64,000 nucleotides of DNA from a bacterium HR10 (GTDB lineage: Bacteria > Acidobacteriota > Blastocatellia > HR10). This document shows, in pieces, positions 17,172 to 26,538 of the stretch. The notes below the pieces were generated by a model. It did not search any database and was not told the DNA's origin. It was given only the letters and a program-made list of their open reading frames with translations. Each line of letters opens with the position of its first letter. Position 1 is the stretch's first letter. The translations under genes and the position numbers were made by a program. The DNA lies in assembly GCA_002923315.1 (NCBI GenBank), contig BEHM01000008.1:1-64000 (forward strand). Direction: 5' to 3'.

Positions 17172-18542
17172 TCATGGCCGCGCGCGCGGCTCGTCGGTCT
17201 GAAATGTCGCGCGCGGACGCGGAGGATTCACGTAGGCGGCGACGAGGCTCTCGTTACCCTCTCGATCCACCGCCTTCACGCCGAAGGTCACTGCATCAAT
17301 GGACACCCCTTCGAGCACATATTCGTTCACCGGCCCCACGAAGATCTCCCGCTCCCAATCCGGCGCCGTCGTCGCCCGCATGACAACGACGTATCCGGCC
17401 AGGTCCGGCTCCGGATTCTCGTGGCGCCAACGCAGATGCGCAGCATAGCCCGAGCGTCCGCGCCCGAGCAGCGGCATCCCGCGCTCGGTCGCCACCACGG
17501 GTGGCTTCGGCGCGAGCGCGAGACTGGCGGCCACAGCCGCATTGATCCGCGTCACGAGCGTCGTGTACGCGGGCGAAGCGTTGGCGAATGTATCCGTGGC
17601 CGAATGCTGATGAGCGAAGTTCTCGCTCGGTGTCGTCAGCCGCACGGCGGCATACCCCTCGTGATTGAAGGGGATGTGGTCCCCGCCGCGTCCGAACCGA
17701 TCCTGCCGGAAGATCAGCTCCACGCGCATGGCGGGGACATACAGTTCGCCCACGCGCTTGACATAGCGCGCCAATTGCCGCGAGGGCGAATCCGCCGGAT
17801 CCTCCGAGAAGACCCACACGACGCGATTGGCCGACGCCCCATCGCCCGCGACCTCGGTGCCGATGATGTCGTTATTGAGCACGGCCTCGATGATCTGCCC
17901 CTCCTGCCGCGCTCGCTGCGCGTAGAGCGTGCTCCCGACCAACCCCTGTTCCTCACCCGCGAAGGCGATGAAGACGAGCGTCTTCTCGAATTCGTACTGA
18001 CTGAGCACCCGAGCCAGTTCCAACACGGCGGCCGTGCCGCTGCCATTGTCCGTGACCCCGGGAGCGAAGACCTCCGTCTGCGTCCAATCCACCTGCCCAT
18101 CGGGCCCGCGCACGATCGCCAGCGAATCGTAGTGCGCGCAGATGACGATACGGCGTTCGGGCTGGCGCGTCCCCGGTAAGACGGCGACGACGTTGCGCAG
18201 CTCGACATCGCGCACAAGGCGCTGGCCCTGCTTCTTCACGAAGTGCGTGTCGAAGCTCACCTGCAGGCGAGGACTGTAGCTGCGCAACTGCTCGAAGATC
18301 CACGTCCGCGCTGCGCCGATCCCCCGCGTCGGATGCGTGGGATCTGAGAGCGTGTGTCGCGTCTCAAAGCTCTCAAGCTTCTTCAGATTCTCAGCGATCC
18401 GCTCCTCGGAGATCGCCGCGACGATCTGCTGCACGATCGGATTCACCCGCATGTAGGGCTCCGGAGACATCCGGGGAGACGATTCCCCTCTTGGATACCC
18501 GAAGACGGAAAGGCTCACGATCACGGCGACGATCCGCGTCAT
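17172..18542 (-). CDS. Secreted M28-family zinc aminopeptidase-like protein
   Basis: 456 residues: signal peptide, then an M28 catalytic domain. Zinc ligands are recognisable in order: H in ICAHYDS, D in GVTDNGSGTA, the E pair in AFAGEEQGL, D in LNNDIIG and H in NFAHQHSATDT. A C-terminal beta-sandwich-like extension (LRWRHENPEPDLAGYVVVMR) resembles a fibronectin-III-type domain often fused to such peptidases. The likely role is extracellular or periplasmic removal of N-terminal residues from peptides. ATG 18542 has AGGAGG 6 bases upstream; the in-frame ATG at 18572 lacks one. Confidence 0.88.
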   Translation of the reverse strand: MTRIVAVIVSLSVFGYPRGESSPRMSPEPYMRVNPIVQQIVAAISEERIAENLKKLESFETRHTLSDPTHPTRGIGAARTWIFEQLRSYSPRLQVSFDTHFVKKQGQRLVRDVELRNVVAVLPGTRQPERRIVICAHYDSLAIVRGPDGQVDWTQTEVFAPGVTDNGSGTAAVLELARVLSQYEFEKTLVFIAFAGEEQGLVGSTLYAQRARQEGQIIEAVLNNDIIGTEVAGDGASANRVVWVFSEDPADSPSRQLARYVKRVGELYVPAMRVELIFRQDRFGRGGDHIPFNHEGYAAVRLTTPSENFAHQHSATDTFANASPAYTTLVTRINAAVAASLALAPKPPVVATERGMPLLGRGRSGYAAHLRWRHENPEPDLAGYVVVMRATTAPDWEREIFVGPVNEYVLEGVSIDAVTFGVKAVDREGNESLVAAYVNPPRPRATFQTDEPRARP

Positions 18543-18801
18543 CGGCGCCTCCTCTTCATGAGGATTGATCACACGAGGGCCGATTTTATCATAAACCGAC
18601 GCGCGGACGCCTCGCCCGACTTCTCACCCGATGGCCGGGCACCGGATGGGCCGAACGGGAGTCGCGCGAGCATCAAGCGAGGGCCCAAGATGCGCTCCTC
18701 ACAAGGAGCGTTCGCGAGCGATGGCGCTCGTCCGCCGCGCGGGCGGATGGCGCACTGGGGATACGGATGAATCGGCGCGACGGCTCCGACCACGTCCTTC
18801 C

Positions 18802-19533
18802 CTATCGGCTTCCAGGCTGGGAGCCCGCACGCGCCTTCAGGCTCTCGATGCGCTGCCGAACGGATTCCACACTGGGAAGATCGCTGGGGAGAGCGAAATC
18901 TTCGACGCCCGGCGCCAATCCCTCGCGCGCTTCCTCGGCGAGCATCTCCGCATGAGCACTCACGATCCGGATGTAGGTCTCAAACTGAGCGATCGCTTGG
19001 GCCCACTTCTGCTGCCGCTCGTAGACCTCCCCGAGAAGATAGTGCGCCAGCGGGAACTCAACGGGCGCGCTCACTTCGATCGCGCGCTGAAGTTCGGCTT
19101 CGGCCCGCTCCCATTCCCCCTTCGCGAGATACGCGCGCCCCAGCTCCGCGCGAACGGCTGGCGTCTCATATCCCTTTCGGAGGGCTTCGATGAGTTGAGC
19201 GATCGCTTCGTCGAAGAGTTCGGTTTCGATGAACACCTGCGCCAGCTCGACGTGGACGGCCGGATGCGAATACCCTTTCGCTATGGCCGTTTGAAACTCG
19301 GCGATCGCTCCTTTCACATCGCCGAGGGCGTAAAAGAGGACCTGCGCGAGCCGATAATGCGCATCGGGGAAATCCGGCTTCAATTCGATCGCGCGCCGCA
19401 ATTCGGCTGCCGCCAGCTCATACTGGCGTTCATTGAGCAAGCGCTCCGCGCGCGCATAATGATCCTCGGCGCGCGGCGCGAGGGCGCGACAGCAGCAGAG
19501 GACGCTGAGCAGAACGAACCCACACGCGAGCAT
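18802..19533 (-). CDS. Exported TPR-repeat protein
   Basis: About 243 residues. A hydrophobic leader (CGFVLLSVLCCC) could be a lipoprotein or Sec signal. Five to six tetratricopeptide repeats follow, e.g. AERLLNERQYELAAAELRRA, VHVELAQVFIETELFDEAIA, and YLLGEVYERQQKWAQAIAQF. TPR arrays bind proteins; the partner is unknown. I placed the start at ATG 19533, directly before the signal. A GTG at 19623, only 3 bases after the nfu stop, would add 30 untypical residues but could be translationally coupled. Last gene of the CBS/oxidoreductase/Nfu run. Confidence 0.78.
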   Translation of the reverse strand: MLACGFVLLSVLCCCRALAPRAEDHYARAERLLNERQYELAAAELRRAIELKPDFPDAHYRLAQVLFYALGDVKGAIAEFQTAIAKGYSHPAVHVELAQVFIETELFDEAIAQLIEALRKGYETPAVRAELGRAYLAKGEWERAEAELQRAIEVSAPVEFPLAHYLLGEVYERQQKWAQAIAQFETYIRIVSAHAEMLAEEAREGLAPGVEDFALPSDLPSVESVRQRIESLKARAGSQPGSR

Positions 19534-19626
19534 CACCCCGTGCGGAGCGCTCGCGGGAGCTGCTCTCTCCTCGACCTCATGGAGATGACGTTCCACGCGC
19601 CCACGGCAGGGTCTCTCGACCACCGC

Positions 19627-20223
19627 TCACCACCCGTACGGCGAGTAGTACGGGTTTCGCCCGGCCGCATGATCGGTCGTGTCGAAGATGTTCCCGACCT
19701 CCGGAATGTGCTCGCGAATGATCTCCTCGATCCCCATCTTCAGCGTGATATTGGCCGCGCCGCATCCCTGGCATCCGCCGCCCATTCGCAGGAAGACGTC
19801 CTGGTCAATGACATCAATCAGCTCGACGAATCCCCCATGCGCGGCGACGGCCGGGTTGATGTAGTTGTCCAACAGCTCTTGCACCTTCCGGCGAATCTCC
19901 TCGCTCGACGCGCGACGCGCCCGCACCTCCTCGGAGACGGGGGGAACGCCCGAACGGAGGACCTGACGAATGGCCGCGCCGATTTGTCGGGCCACCGGCA
20001 CCCAATCCTCGAAATCCTCCTTGGTGACGGTGATGATGTTCCCCGAGATGAGCACCGCCGAGATCTGATCGCTGACGGCGAAGATGGCTTCCGCCAAAGG
20101 CGATCCCCTCGCTTCCTCACGACTCCGGAAATAGGCCGCGCCCTCGTACACCGGACGGTCTACCGTGAACCGGCACTTCGATGGGTCGGGCTGAATCTCC
20201 GCCATGATCTTGATCTCATCCAT
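19627..20223 (-). CDS. Nfu-type iron-sulfur cluster carrier
   Basis: 198 residues with the two-domain Nfu layout. The N-terminal Nfu_N domain (about 8-95) includes SPLAEAIFAVSDQISAVLIS and ITVTKEDFEDW. The C-terminal NifU-like domain carries the cluster-binding CxxC in GGCQGCGAANITLK. It delivers [4Fe-4S] clusters to apo-enzymes. Its place after the ferredoxin oxidoreductase genes, with the ORF-free gap 20224-20358 between, suggests it may supply their Fe-S clusters; that link is inference. Confidence 0.88.
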   Translation of the reverse strand: MDEIKIMAEIQPDPSKCRFTVDRPVYEGAAYFRSREEARGSPLAEAIFAVSDQISAVLISGNIITVTKEDFEDWVPVARQIGAAIRQVLRSGVPPVSEEVRARRASSEEIRRKVQELLDNYINPAVAAHGGFVELIDVIDQDVFLRMGGGCQGCGAANITLKMGIEEIIREHIPEVGNIFDTTDHAAGRNPYYSPYGW

Positions 20224-20358
20224 AGCTTCCCTCCGAACTCACAGACCGGAGCCCAGTGACCTCAGGGCTCCGATCCCATCCGCTGCCCCTCTAACGATAG
20301 CCGATTTTCGAAGAGTGAACAAACCCGTGCGACATCCGCTCCCACCGAGAGCGACCGC

Positions 20359-20871
20359 TCATGAGCGGCACAGGGTGAAGATATAGCGCAGGATGTCTTT
20401 GATCGAGACGACGCCCACAGGACGGCCATCGGATCGGACGACCGGGAGCCGACGAAACTCGCCGATGGACATCTGATGCAGGGCGAAGGCGAGCGTGTCG
20501 TCCTCGTGCAGGACGACCGGGTCGGGCGTCATGACCTCGCGCATCCGCAGCGTCTTCACGTCCGCTGACGTGCCGACCAACTGCAGGAGTGCCCCCCGTT
20601 CGGTGAAGATCCCGACGAGCTTCCCTCCTTCAACGACCAGGACGCTCCCGATGCGATGCTGCCGCATCAGATCGAGGGCTCGGCCAACCGGATCATCAGG
20701 AGAGACCGTCACCGGAGGTCTCAATGGGAGCACGTGGATGGGGTCTTCCATCAGGTGCTTCTGCAACCCCTCTCTCGGTTGCGGCAGGTCGAGCCCCATG
20801 AGATCGTGAAGGCACTGCTCGCAGACTTCCACGCCCGGCAGATTCTCGTGACCACAGCTCGGACAGCGCAT
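20359..20871 (-). CDS. Zinc-ribbon protein with paired CBS domains
   Basis: 170 residues. A zinc ribbon (C3, C6, C17, C20) is followed by two CBS motifs: VTVSPDDPVGRALDLM...GSVLVVEGGKLVGIFTERG, and PVVLHEDDTLAFALHQM...RRLPVVRSDGRPVGVVSIKDIL. CBS pairs bind adenosine nucleotides and report energy state. The gene lies 22 bases downstream of the oxidoreductase beta subunit, on the same strand. A second CBS protein stands upstream of the alpha subunit, so the oxidoreductase is bracketed by CBS proteins. Confidence 0.85.
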   Translation of the reverse strand: MRCPSCGHENLPGVEVCEQCLHDLMGLDLPQPREGLQKHLMEDPIHVLPLRPPVTVSPDDPVGRALDLMRQHRIGSVLVVEGGKLVGIFTERGALLQLVGTSADVKTLRMREVMTPDPVVLHEDDTLAFALHQMSIGEFRRLPVVRSDGRPVGVVSIKDILRYIFTLCRS

Positions 20872-20893
20872 CGCGCCATCTCCCCATCAGGGA

Positions 20894-21928
20894 TCACTCG
20901 ATCACCCAAATGTCACCGCTGCGCAGAAGCTTCTCCAAACTCCCCGGCCCGCGCTCGGCGATGGCCGTCTCGATCTGCGCGTTGACCAGCTCATCGTAGG
21001 TCGGCTTCTCCACGGCGCGGAAGACGCCGACCGGCACCGGATACTCGGGATAGTCCATTCGGGCGAGCAAGAACGCGATGGCCGGATCCGGTCGCTTCTC
21101 ATCGTGCACGAGCAGGTCAGCTTCCGTGATTCCATCGCCGAGAGTGACCACCTCCAGCGTCGTGCCGTTCAGACGAATCCCCTTCTCCCGATTCTTCCCG
21201 AAGATAAGGGGCTTCCCATGCTCGAGCACCACCATGCGATCCTCTTTCACCGACCGATCTGCGAAGGGCTCGAACGCGCCGTCGTTGAAGATATTGCAAT
21301 TTTGGAAGACTTCGACGAAGGCGACCCCCTTATGCCGAGCCGCGCGCTCCAGGACATAGGCCAGGTGATCCGTATGCCGGTCCACCGAACGCGCGACGAA
21401 CGTCGCCTCGGCCGCCAGCGCCAGACAGATGGGGTTCACCGGCGGCTCGACCGTGCCCATCGGCGAGGACTTTGTCTTCTTGCCGAACTCCGAAGTGGGA
21501 GAATATTGCCCCTTGGTCAACCCATAAATGCGGTTGTTGAAGAGGACGATTTTGATGTCCACGTTCCGGCGCATGGCGTGGAGCAGATGATTCCCCCCAA
21601 TGCTCAGTCCATCCCCATCGCCGGTGACGACCCACACCGAGAGATCGGGATTGCAGACCTTGATCCCCGTCGCGATGGCCGGCGCGCGCCCGTGAATCCC
21701 ATGAAAGCCGTAGGTGTTCATGTAGTAGGGGAAACGACTGCTGCAGCCGATGCCGGAGACGAAGACGAATTTCTCGCGCGGAATGCCCAGCTCGGGCAAG
21801 ACCTTCTGCATCTGCGCCAGGATGGCGTAATCGCCGCATCCCGGACACCAGCGGACCTCCTGATCCGAGACGAAGTCTTTCTTCGTCAACTTCACGACCG
21901 TCCCCTGTCCGTCGCCACCATGCGTCAT
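20894..21928 (-). CDS. korB: 2-oxoacid:ferredoxin oxidoreductase, beta subunit
   Basis: 344 residues. It holds the thiamine-diphosphate site (GDGDGLSIGGNHLLHAMRRN, near residue 110) and cysteines for a [4Fe-4S] cluster (WCPGCG at 27-32, GIGCSS near 60). Together with the upstream alpha subunit it oxidises a 2-oxoacid with CoA and reduces ferredoxin, or the reverse. Two-subunit enzymes of this layout use 2-oxoglutarate or a broad range of 2-oxoacids, so the korB symbol is a best guess. Its start overlaps the alpha gene stop by 4 bases (ATGA). Confidence 0.88.
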   Translation of the reverse strand: MTHGGDGQGTVVKLTKKDFVSDQEVRWCPGCGDYAILAQMQKVLPELGIPREKFVFVSGIGCSSRFPYYMNTYGFHGIHGRAPAIATGIKVCNPDLSVWVVTGDGDGLSIGGNHLLHAMRRNVDIKIVLFNNRIYGLTKGQYSPTSEFGKKTKSSPMGTVEPPVNPICLALAAEATFVARSVDRHTDHLAYVLERAARHKGVAFVEVFQNCNIFNDGAFEPFADRSVKEDRMVVLEHGKPLIFGKNREKGIRLNGTTLEVVTLGDGITEADLLVHDEKRPDPAIAFLLARMDYPEYPVPVGVFRAVEKPTYDELVNAQIETAIAERGPGSLEKLLRSGDIWVIE

Positions 21929-23793
21929 AGCAACTCTCCAATGCGATCAATGATCTCGCTGATCTTAAACGGCCGCCCCTGCACCTTCGAGAATGGGATG
22001 GCATCCACCAGGAAGCGGCCGCGCAGAAGCAGCGCCAATTGTCCCAGATTCAGTTCCGGGACGAGGATTTTCTCGAACCGAGGGAGAATCTCCCCCAGGT
22101 TTCGCGGGAAGGGGTTCAGATACCGCAGATGAATGCTCGAGACCGGCGCGCCCTTGCGCTGCCAATGCTCCACGGCTGAGGTGATGGCGCCATAGGTGCT
22201 CCCCCACCCCACGACGAGCACCTTGCCCTCCGGCTCCCCGAAGACCTCCAGCAGCGGGATGTCCTCGGCGATACGGGCGATCTTCTCGGCGCGCAATTTC
22301 ACCATGAGCTCGTGATTCTTCGGATCGTAGCTCACGTTCCCCGTGATGTGCTGTTTCTCCAGGCCTCCGATGCGATGCTCGAGTCCGGGCGTGCCCGGGA
22401 TCGCCCACGGACGCGCCAGCGTCTCCGGATCTCTCAAGTACGGGTAGAATCCATTCGGATCCGTGCGGAACCGAATCTCGATCTTCGGCAGCTCCTCGAT
22501 CGAAGGGAGTTTCCACGGCTCCGCCCCATTGGCGAGATACCCGTCCGAGAGCAGGATCACCGGCGTCATGTACTTGGTGGCGATGCGGAAGGCCTCAATG
22601 GCCATGTAGAAACAATCGGCGGGCGTCGCGGGCGCGACGACGGCCACAGGGCTCTCGCTGTTGCGTCCGAATAGGGCCTGGAGCAGATCACCCTGCTCGG
22701 TCTTGGTGGGCATGCCCGTGCTGGGCCCAGCGCGCTGAATGTCGCAGATGACGACAGGCAGCTCCGTCATCACGGCCAGATTGATCGCCTCCGACTTCAG
22801 GCACATGCCCGGGCCGCTGGTGCCCGTCGCGCCGAGATATCCGGCGAACGCCGCGCCGATGGCCGCGCACATCGCGGCGATCTCGTCCTCGGCCTGAAAC
22901 GTGCGCACGCCGAAGTTCTTGTGAACGGCCAGCTCATGCAGGATGTCGCTCGCCGGCGTGATCGGATAGCTCGCATAAAAGAGCGGACGTCCGGCCAGTT
23001 GCGAAGCCGCGATCAATCCGAGCGCCAACGCCTCGTTGCCCGTGATCTTCCGATAGACGCCCGGCGCGATCTGCGCGCGCCGCACGCGATAATGAACGGT
23101 GAACATCTCCGCCGCATCCCCATAGGCGTAGCCCGCGCGCAGCGCCGTCGCATTGGCTTGCGCGATCGCCGGATTCTTCTTGAACCGCTCTTCGATCCAG
23201 CGCAGCGTCGGCTCCAGGGGCCGATCGAAGAGCCAGTAGACCAGCCCGAGCGCCCAGAAGTTCTTGCACCGCTCCTTGTCCTTGGCCGGCAGATCAATCT
23301 CGCGCAACGCGCTCAAGGTGGCCGTCGTCATCGGGATCTTGTAGACCCGATACTTCGCCAGCGAACCATCCTCCAGCGGATTGCTCGTGTAGCCCGCCTT
23401 CTTCAGGTTGTACTCGGTGAAGGCATCCACGTTGACGAGGATCATCCCACCCTCGGGTAAATCCGGCAGGTGCACCTTGAGCGCCGCCGGATTGAACGCG
23501 ACCAGCACGTCGGGCTGATCCCCAGGCGTTCGAATGTCCTGACTGCTGAAGCAGATCTGATAGGCGCTCACGCCGGGCAACGTGCCCGCTGGCGCGCGAA
23601 TCTCCGCCGGATAGTCGGGGAATGTCCCCAAGTCGTTCCCCACCAGAGCCGTCGTGTTCGTGAAGAGCGTCCCCGTCAGCTGAATCCCATCGCCGGAGTC
23701 TCCGGCGAAACGGACCGTGACCGTCTCCAGCTCGACGATCTGATGTCTGACTTCCGACTCGACCGTCGTGAGTGTGCTCGCCCTCTCTCTCAT
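21925..23793 (-). CDS. korA: 2-oxoacid:ferredoxin oxidoreductase, fused gamma-alpha subunit
   Basis: About 622 residues. The N-terminal gamma domain opens with VRFAGDSGDGIQLTG and continues to about residue 200. The alpha (pyrimidine-binding) domain follows, with GNEALALGLIAASQLAGRPLFYASYPITPASDILH and GPGMCLKSEAINLAVMTELPVVICDIQRAGPSTGMPTKTEQGDL. The latter is the highly conserved OFOR segment. ATG 23793 is chosen because GGAGG lies 5 bases upstream; ATG 23805 would place that site inside the coding region. The gene follows the first CBS protein by about 18 bases and overlaps korB. The enzyme is cytoplasmic. Confidence 0.9.
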   Translation of the reverse strand: MRERASTLTTVESEVRHQIVELETVTVRFAGDSGDGIQLTGTLFTNTTALVGNDLGTFPDYPAEIRAPAGTLPGVSAYQICFSSQDIRTPGDQPDVLVAFNPAALKVHLPDLPEGGMILVNVDAFTEYNLKKAGYTSNPLEDGSLAKYRVYKIPMTTATLSALREIDLPAKDKERCKNFWALGLVYWLFDRPLEPTLRWIEERFKKNPAIAQANATALRAGYAYGDAAEMFTVHYRVRRAQIAPGVYRKITGNEALALGLIAASQLAGRPLFYASYPITPASDILHELAVHKNFGVRTFQAEDEIAAMCAAIGAAFAGYLGATGTSGPGMCLKSEAINLAVMTELPVVICDIQRAGPSTGMPTKTEQGDLLQALFGRNSESPVAVVAPATPADCFYMAIEAFRIATKYMTPVILLSDGYLANGAEPWKLPSIEELPKIEIRFRTDPNGFYPYLRDPETLARPWAIPGTPGLEHRIGGLEKQHITGNVSYDPKNHELMVKLRAEKIARIAEDIPLLEVFGEPEGKVLVVGWGSTYGAITSAVEHWQRKGAPVSSIHLRYLNPFPRNLGEILPRFEKILVPELNLGQLALLLRGRFLVDAIPFSKVQGRPFKISEIIDRIGELL

Positions 23794-23811
23794 GTCCTCC
23801 TCCATGATCGC

Positions 23812-24279
23812 CTACGCTCCTTCGGGAGCCTCGAACACTTGCCGCGAGCGTGGAGGGAGATTGAACACCTCCGTCGGGAAATGCTCGGCCAGAAAGTTGA
23901 TGATGTCTTGAACAGAGATCACGCCCGCGACACGTCCGTCCTCGACGACGAGCGGGATGTGCCGATACCCCCCCTCGTCCATGAGCCGCATGGCCTCCCA
24001 CACCCGATCCTCGGGATGCAACGTCACCGGCGACGGCGTCATGAACGATTCGATCGGCGCCCGCAGGTCCACCGGCAGGCCCAGGATCTTATTCACGACG
24101 TCTCGCTCGGTGAAGATGCCGCGCAAATGCTCCCCCTCGCAGATGAGCACACAATGCGCGCGCCGCCGCTTCATCAGCTCGAGCACCTCGCCCACCTGCG
24201 TCCCCATCGCCACGCACACCGGCGGGGAGAGCGGTAGCTCCCGAATCTTCGCCTCTCGCAATGCGTCCTCGACCGACAT
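23812..24279 (-). CDS. CBS-domain pair protein
   Basis: 155 residues made almost entirely of two CBS domains: [42 protein letters not shown], and [43 protein letters not shown]. There is no fused catalytic or DNA-binding domain. As the first gene before korAB it probably senses AMP/ATP-type ligands and may control the oxidoreductase; that is inferred from position only. Confidence 0.87.
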   Translation of the reverse strand: MSVEDALREAKIRELPLSPPVCVAMGTQVGEVLELMKRRRAHCVLICEGEHLRGIFTERDVVNKILGLPVDLRAPIESFMTPSPVTLHPEDRVWEAMRLMDEGGYRHIPLVVEDGRVAGVISVQDIINFLAEHFPTEVFNLPPRSRQVFEAPEGA

Positions 24280-24311
24280 ACACTATTTCAGCCGCGTGGC
24301 CGGAAGTAACA

Positions 24312-24340
24312 ATTATAAGCGCTCGTCCTCAGATTGGCCA
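24312..24340 (-). promoter_or_regulatory. Putative promoter of the CBS-korAB operon
   Basis: On the reverse strand: TGGCCA (24340-24335), 17-base spacer, TATAAT (24317-24312). Start point near 24305, about 26 bases before ATG 24279. The -10 box is perfect, the -35 weak. Confidence 0.45.
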
Positions 24341-24440
24341 GCAGTGCGGATCGCCCGAGATCCGCGCACGCGGAGCCTCCCGAGGGGGAGAGTTCCTCCC
24401 GTCAGGCGCCCGCTTCCCCTCAGGATGGCCTTTCGGTAGA

Positions 24441-25706
24441 ATGAAATCGCCTATGGAAGAGCGCAAGCGCATGCGACGTCGTTCGGTCGCCGTCAACGTC
24501 GGGGGGGTCATGATCGGAGGCGATCATCCCATCGCTGTGCAATCCATGACGAACACGGATACGGCGGATGTACCGGCGACGGTCGAACAGATCCTCGCGC
24601 TCGCGCGGGCGGGATCGGAATTGGTGCGCATCACCGTCAACACGGAAGCCGCCGCACGGGCCGTTCCGGAGATCGTCGCGCGCGTGCGCGATCGAGGCGT
24701 CCGGGTCCCCATCATCGGCGATTTCCACTACAACGGGCATCTTCTGCTGGCGCGCTATCGCGAATGCGCGCGCGCTCTGGACAAGTATCGCATCAACCCC
24801 GGAAACGTGGGCGTCGGTCGCCACCAGGACGAGAATTTCCGCCGCATGATCGAGATCGCTCTCGAATATGAGAAGCCGATTCGCATCGGCGTGAACTGGG
24901 GCTCGCTCGATCAGGCGCTTCTCACACAGCTCATGGACGAGAACGCGCGACGCCCCGACCCTCAAGATGCGCGCGCCATCGTGCGCGAGGCTATGATTCG
25001 CAGCGCAGTGGAGTCCGCCGCGCGCGCGGAGGCCTACGGGATGCCGCACGACCGCATCATTCTGAGCGTCAAGACGTCCGATGTCCCGGACCTGATCGAG
25101 ACGAATCGTCGGCTCGCCGCTCGCTGCGACTATCCCCTGCACATTGGTCTGACCGAAGCGGGAATGGGGATCAAAGGCATCGTGGCGTCGGCCGTGGCGC
25201 TCGGCATCCTCCTCGAGGAGGGGATCGGGGACACGATCCGCGTGAGCGTGACGCCGGCGCCTGGCGGCGATCGGTGCGAGGAGGTTCGGATCGCGCAACA
25301 GATCTTGCAATCGCTCGGCCTGCGCCACTTCGCGCCGCAAGTCTCCGCCTGTCCCGGCTGCGGGCGCACCACGAGCACCTTCTTCCAGGAGATGGCCGCC
25401 GAGGTCCAAGCGTACATCCACCGGATGATGCCCGAATGGCGCCAGCGCTATCCGGGCGTGGAGAACCTCCGCATCGCCGTCATGGGCTGCGTCGTCAATG
25501 GTCCGGGCGAATCCAAGCATGCGGATATCGGGATCTCGCTCCCGGGCGCGGGCGAAGAACCGAAAGCTCCCGTCTTCGCCGATGGTCAATTGGTGGCCAC
25601 GCTGAAGGGACCGACGCTTGTGGCCGACTTCCTCCGTATCCTGGACGACTACATCCGCGCGCGATTCGATCGGTCCTCGGAAGCGCCCTCCTCTGATCGA
25701 ACCTGA
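24441..25706 (+). CDS. ispG: 4-hydroxy-3-methylbut-2-enyl-diphosphate synthase (GcpE)
   Basis: About 421 residues. It converts MEcPP to HMBPP in the MEP isoprenoid pathway with a [4Fe-4S] cluster. Typical blocks are [59 protein letters not shown] and the cluster cysteines CPGCGRTTS plus [10 protein letters not shown]. Length matches the bacterial single-domain form. Starts at 24441 and 24453 (both ATG, same frame) are equally open and neither has a strong ribosome-binding site; upstream codons are not IspG-like. It is divergent from the CBS-korAB operon. Confidence 0.93.
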   Translation: MKSPMEERKRMRRRSVAVNVGGVMIGGDHPIAVQSMTNTDTADVPATVEQILALARAGSELVRITVNTEAAARAVPEIVARVRDRGVRVPIIGDFHYNGHLLLARYRECARALDKYRINPGNVGVGRHQDENFRRMIEIALEYEKPIRIGVNWGSLDQALLTQLMDENARRPDPQDARAIVREAMIRSAVESAARAEAYGMPHDRIILSVKTSDVPDLIETNRRLAARCDYPLHIGLTEAGMGIKGIVASAVALGILLEEGIGDTIRVSVTPAPGGDRCEEVRIAQQILQSLGLRHFAPQVSACPGCGRTTSTFFQEMAAEVQAYIHRMMPEWRQRYPGVENLRIAVMGCVVNGPGESKHADIGISLPGAGEEPKAPVFADGQLVATLKGPTLVADFLRILDDYIRARFDRSSEAPSSDRT

Positions 25707-25714
25707 GTCTCGGA

Positions 25715-25744
25715 TGGACACGTCACCCCTTCAGGGCGTACAAT
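25715..25744 (+). promoter_or_regulatory. Putative sigma70 promoter of the nicotinamidase gene
   Basis: TGGACA (25715-25720), 18-base spacer, TACAAT (25739-25744). Start point near 25751, giving a ~40-base leader that carries AAAGGAGGTG before ATG 25792. Confidence 0.6.
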
Positions 25745-25791
25745 GAGCAATGGGCGCAAGCGAGGCGGGATCTGAGAAAGGAGGTGTCACC

Positions 25792-26412
25792 ATGTCAGCC
25801 AAACGGGCGCTCATCCTCGTAGATGTGCAGAACGACTTCCTGCCGGGCGGATCACTCGCCGTCCCGGACGGAGATCGGATCATCCCCGTCCTCAACCGAT
25901 ATATTGAGCTGTTTCACCGCGCGGGCCTTCCGATCTACGCGACGCGAGACTGGCACCCGGAGCAGACGCGACATTTCCAGGCCTACGGAGGCCTGTGGCC
26001 TCCTCACTGCGTGCAAGGCACGCGAGGCGCTGAGTTCCATCCCGACCTGAAGCTCACCCCGGAGACGATCATCATCTCCAAAGGGATGGATCCGAACGAA
26101 GACAGCTATTCCGGCTTCCAGGGTCGAACGGCCGACGGCGTCGCATTCGCTGAGGAGTTGAAGCGGCGCGGGATCGAGCACCTGTACGTCGGCGGGGTGG
26201 CCACTGATTACTGCGTGCGCCATACGGTCCTGGACGCGCGGCGCTTGGGGTTTCGCGTGACCGTCCTCGAAGACGCGATTCGCGGTGTGGACCTCACACC
26301 GGGCGACTCCGAACGAGCCCTGCGGGAGATGATGGAAGCCGGAGCCTCTCTGGCGCGCTTCGAAGACGTCGCGCGTGAGATGAGCGCCCCGGCCGAGGCG
26401 GCGCCCCGGTGA
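25792..26412 (+). CDS. pncA: Nicotinamidase
   Basis: 206 residues of the isochorismatase-like fold; hydrolyses nicotinamide to nicotinate for NAD salvage. The catalytic triad is visible: D in LILVDVQNDFLPGGSL, K in ISKGMDPNEDSYSGF, and the nucleophile C in GGVATDYCVRHTVLDA. The metal site is DWHPEQTRHF. Length is right for PncA. ATG 25792 has AGGAGG at ideal spacing; the open ATG at 25750 sits where transcription should begin. Confidence 0.93.
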   Translation: MSAKRALILVDVQNDFLPGGSLAVPDGDRIIPVLNRYIELFHRAGLPIYATRDWHPEQTRHFQAYGGLWPPHCVQGTRGAEFHPDLKLTPETIIISKGMDPNEDSYSGFQGRTADGVAFAEELKRRGIEHLYVGGVATDYCVRHTVLDARRLGFRVTVLEDAIRGVDLTPGDSERALREMMEAGASLARFEDVAREMSAPAEAAPR

Positions 26413-26438
26413 ACCGCCGGCATGGTGCCCCACGTCGC

Positions 26439-26468
26439 TTGACAAAGCCGAAACCGAGATAGTAGATT
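26439..26468 (+). promoter_or_regulatory. Putative sigma70 promoter of rpsA
   Basis: TTGACA (26439-26444, perfect), 18-base spacer, TAGATT (26463-26468). It lies in the 81-base gap after pncA. Confidence 0.55.
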
Positions 26469-26538
26469 TTGCACTCGCATTGTCGGCCATCCCATGGGCA
26501 TCAATGCACGCAACGACGACGAGCGAGGGACGAACGCG

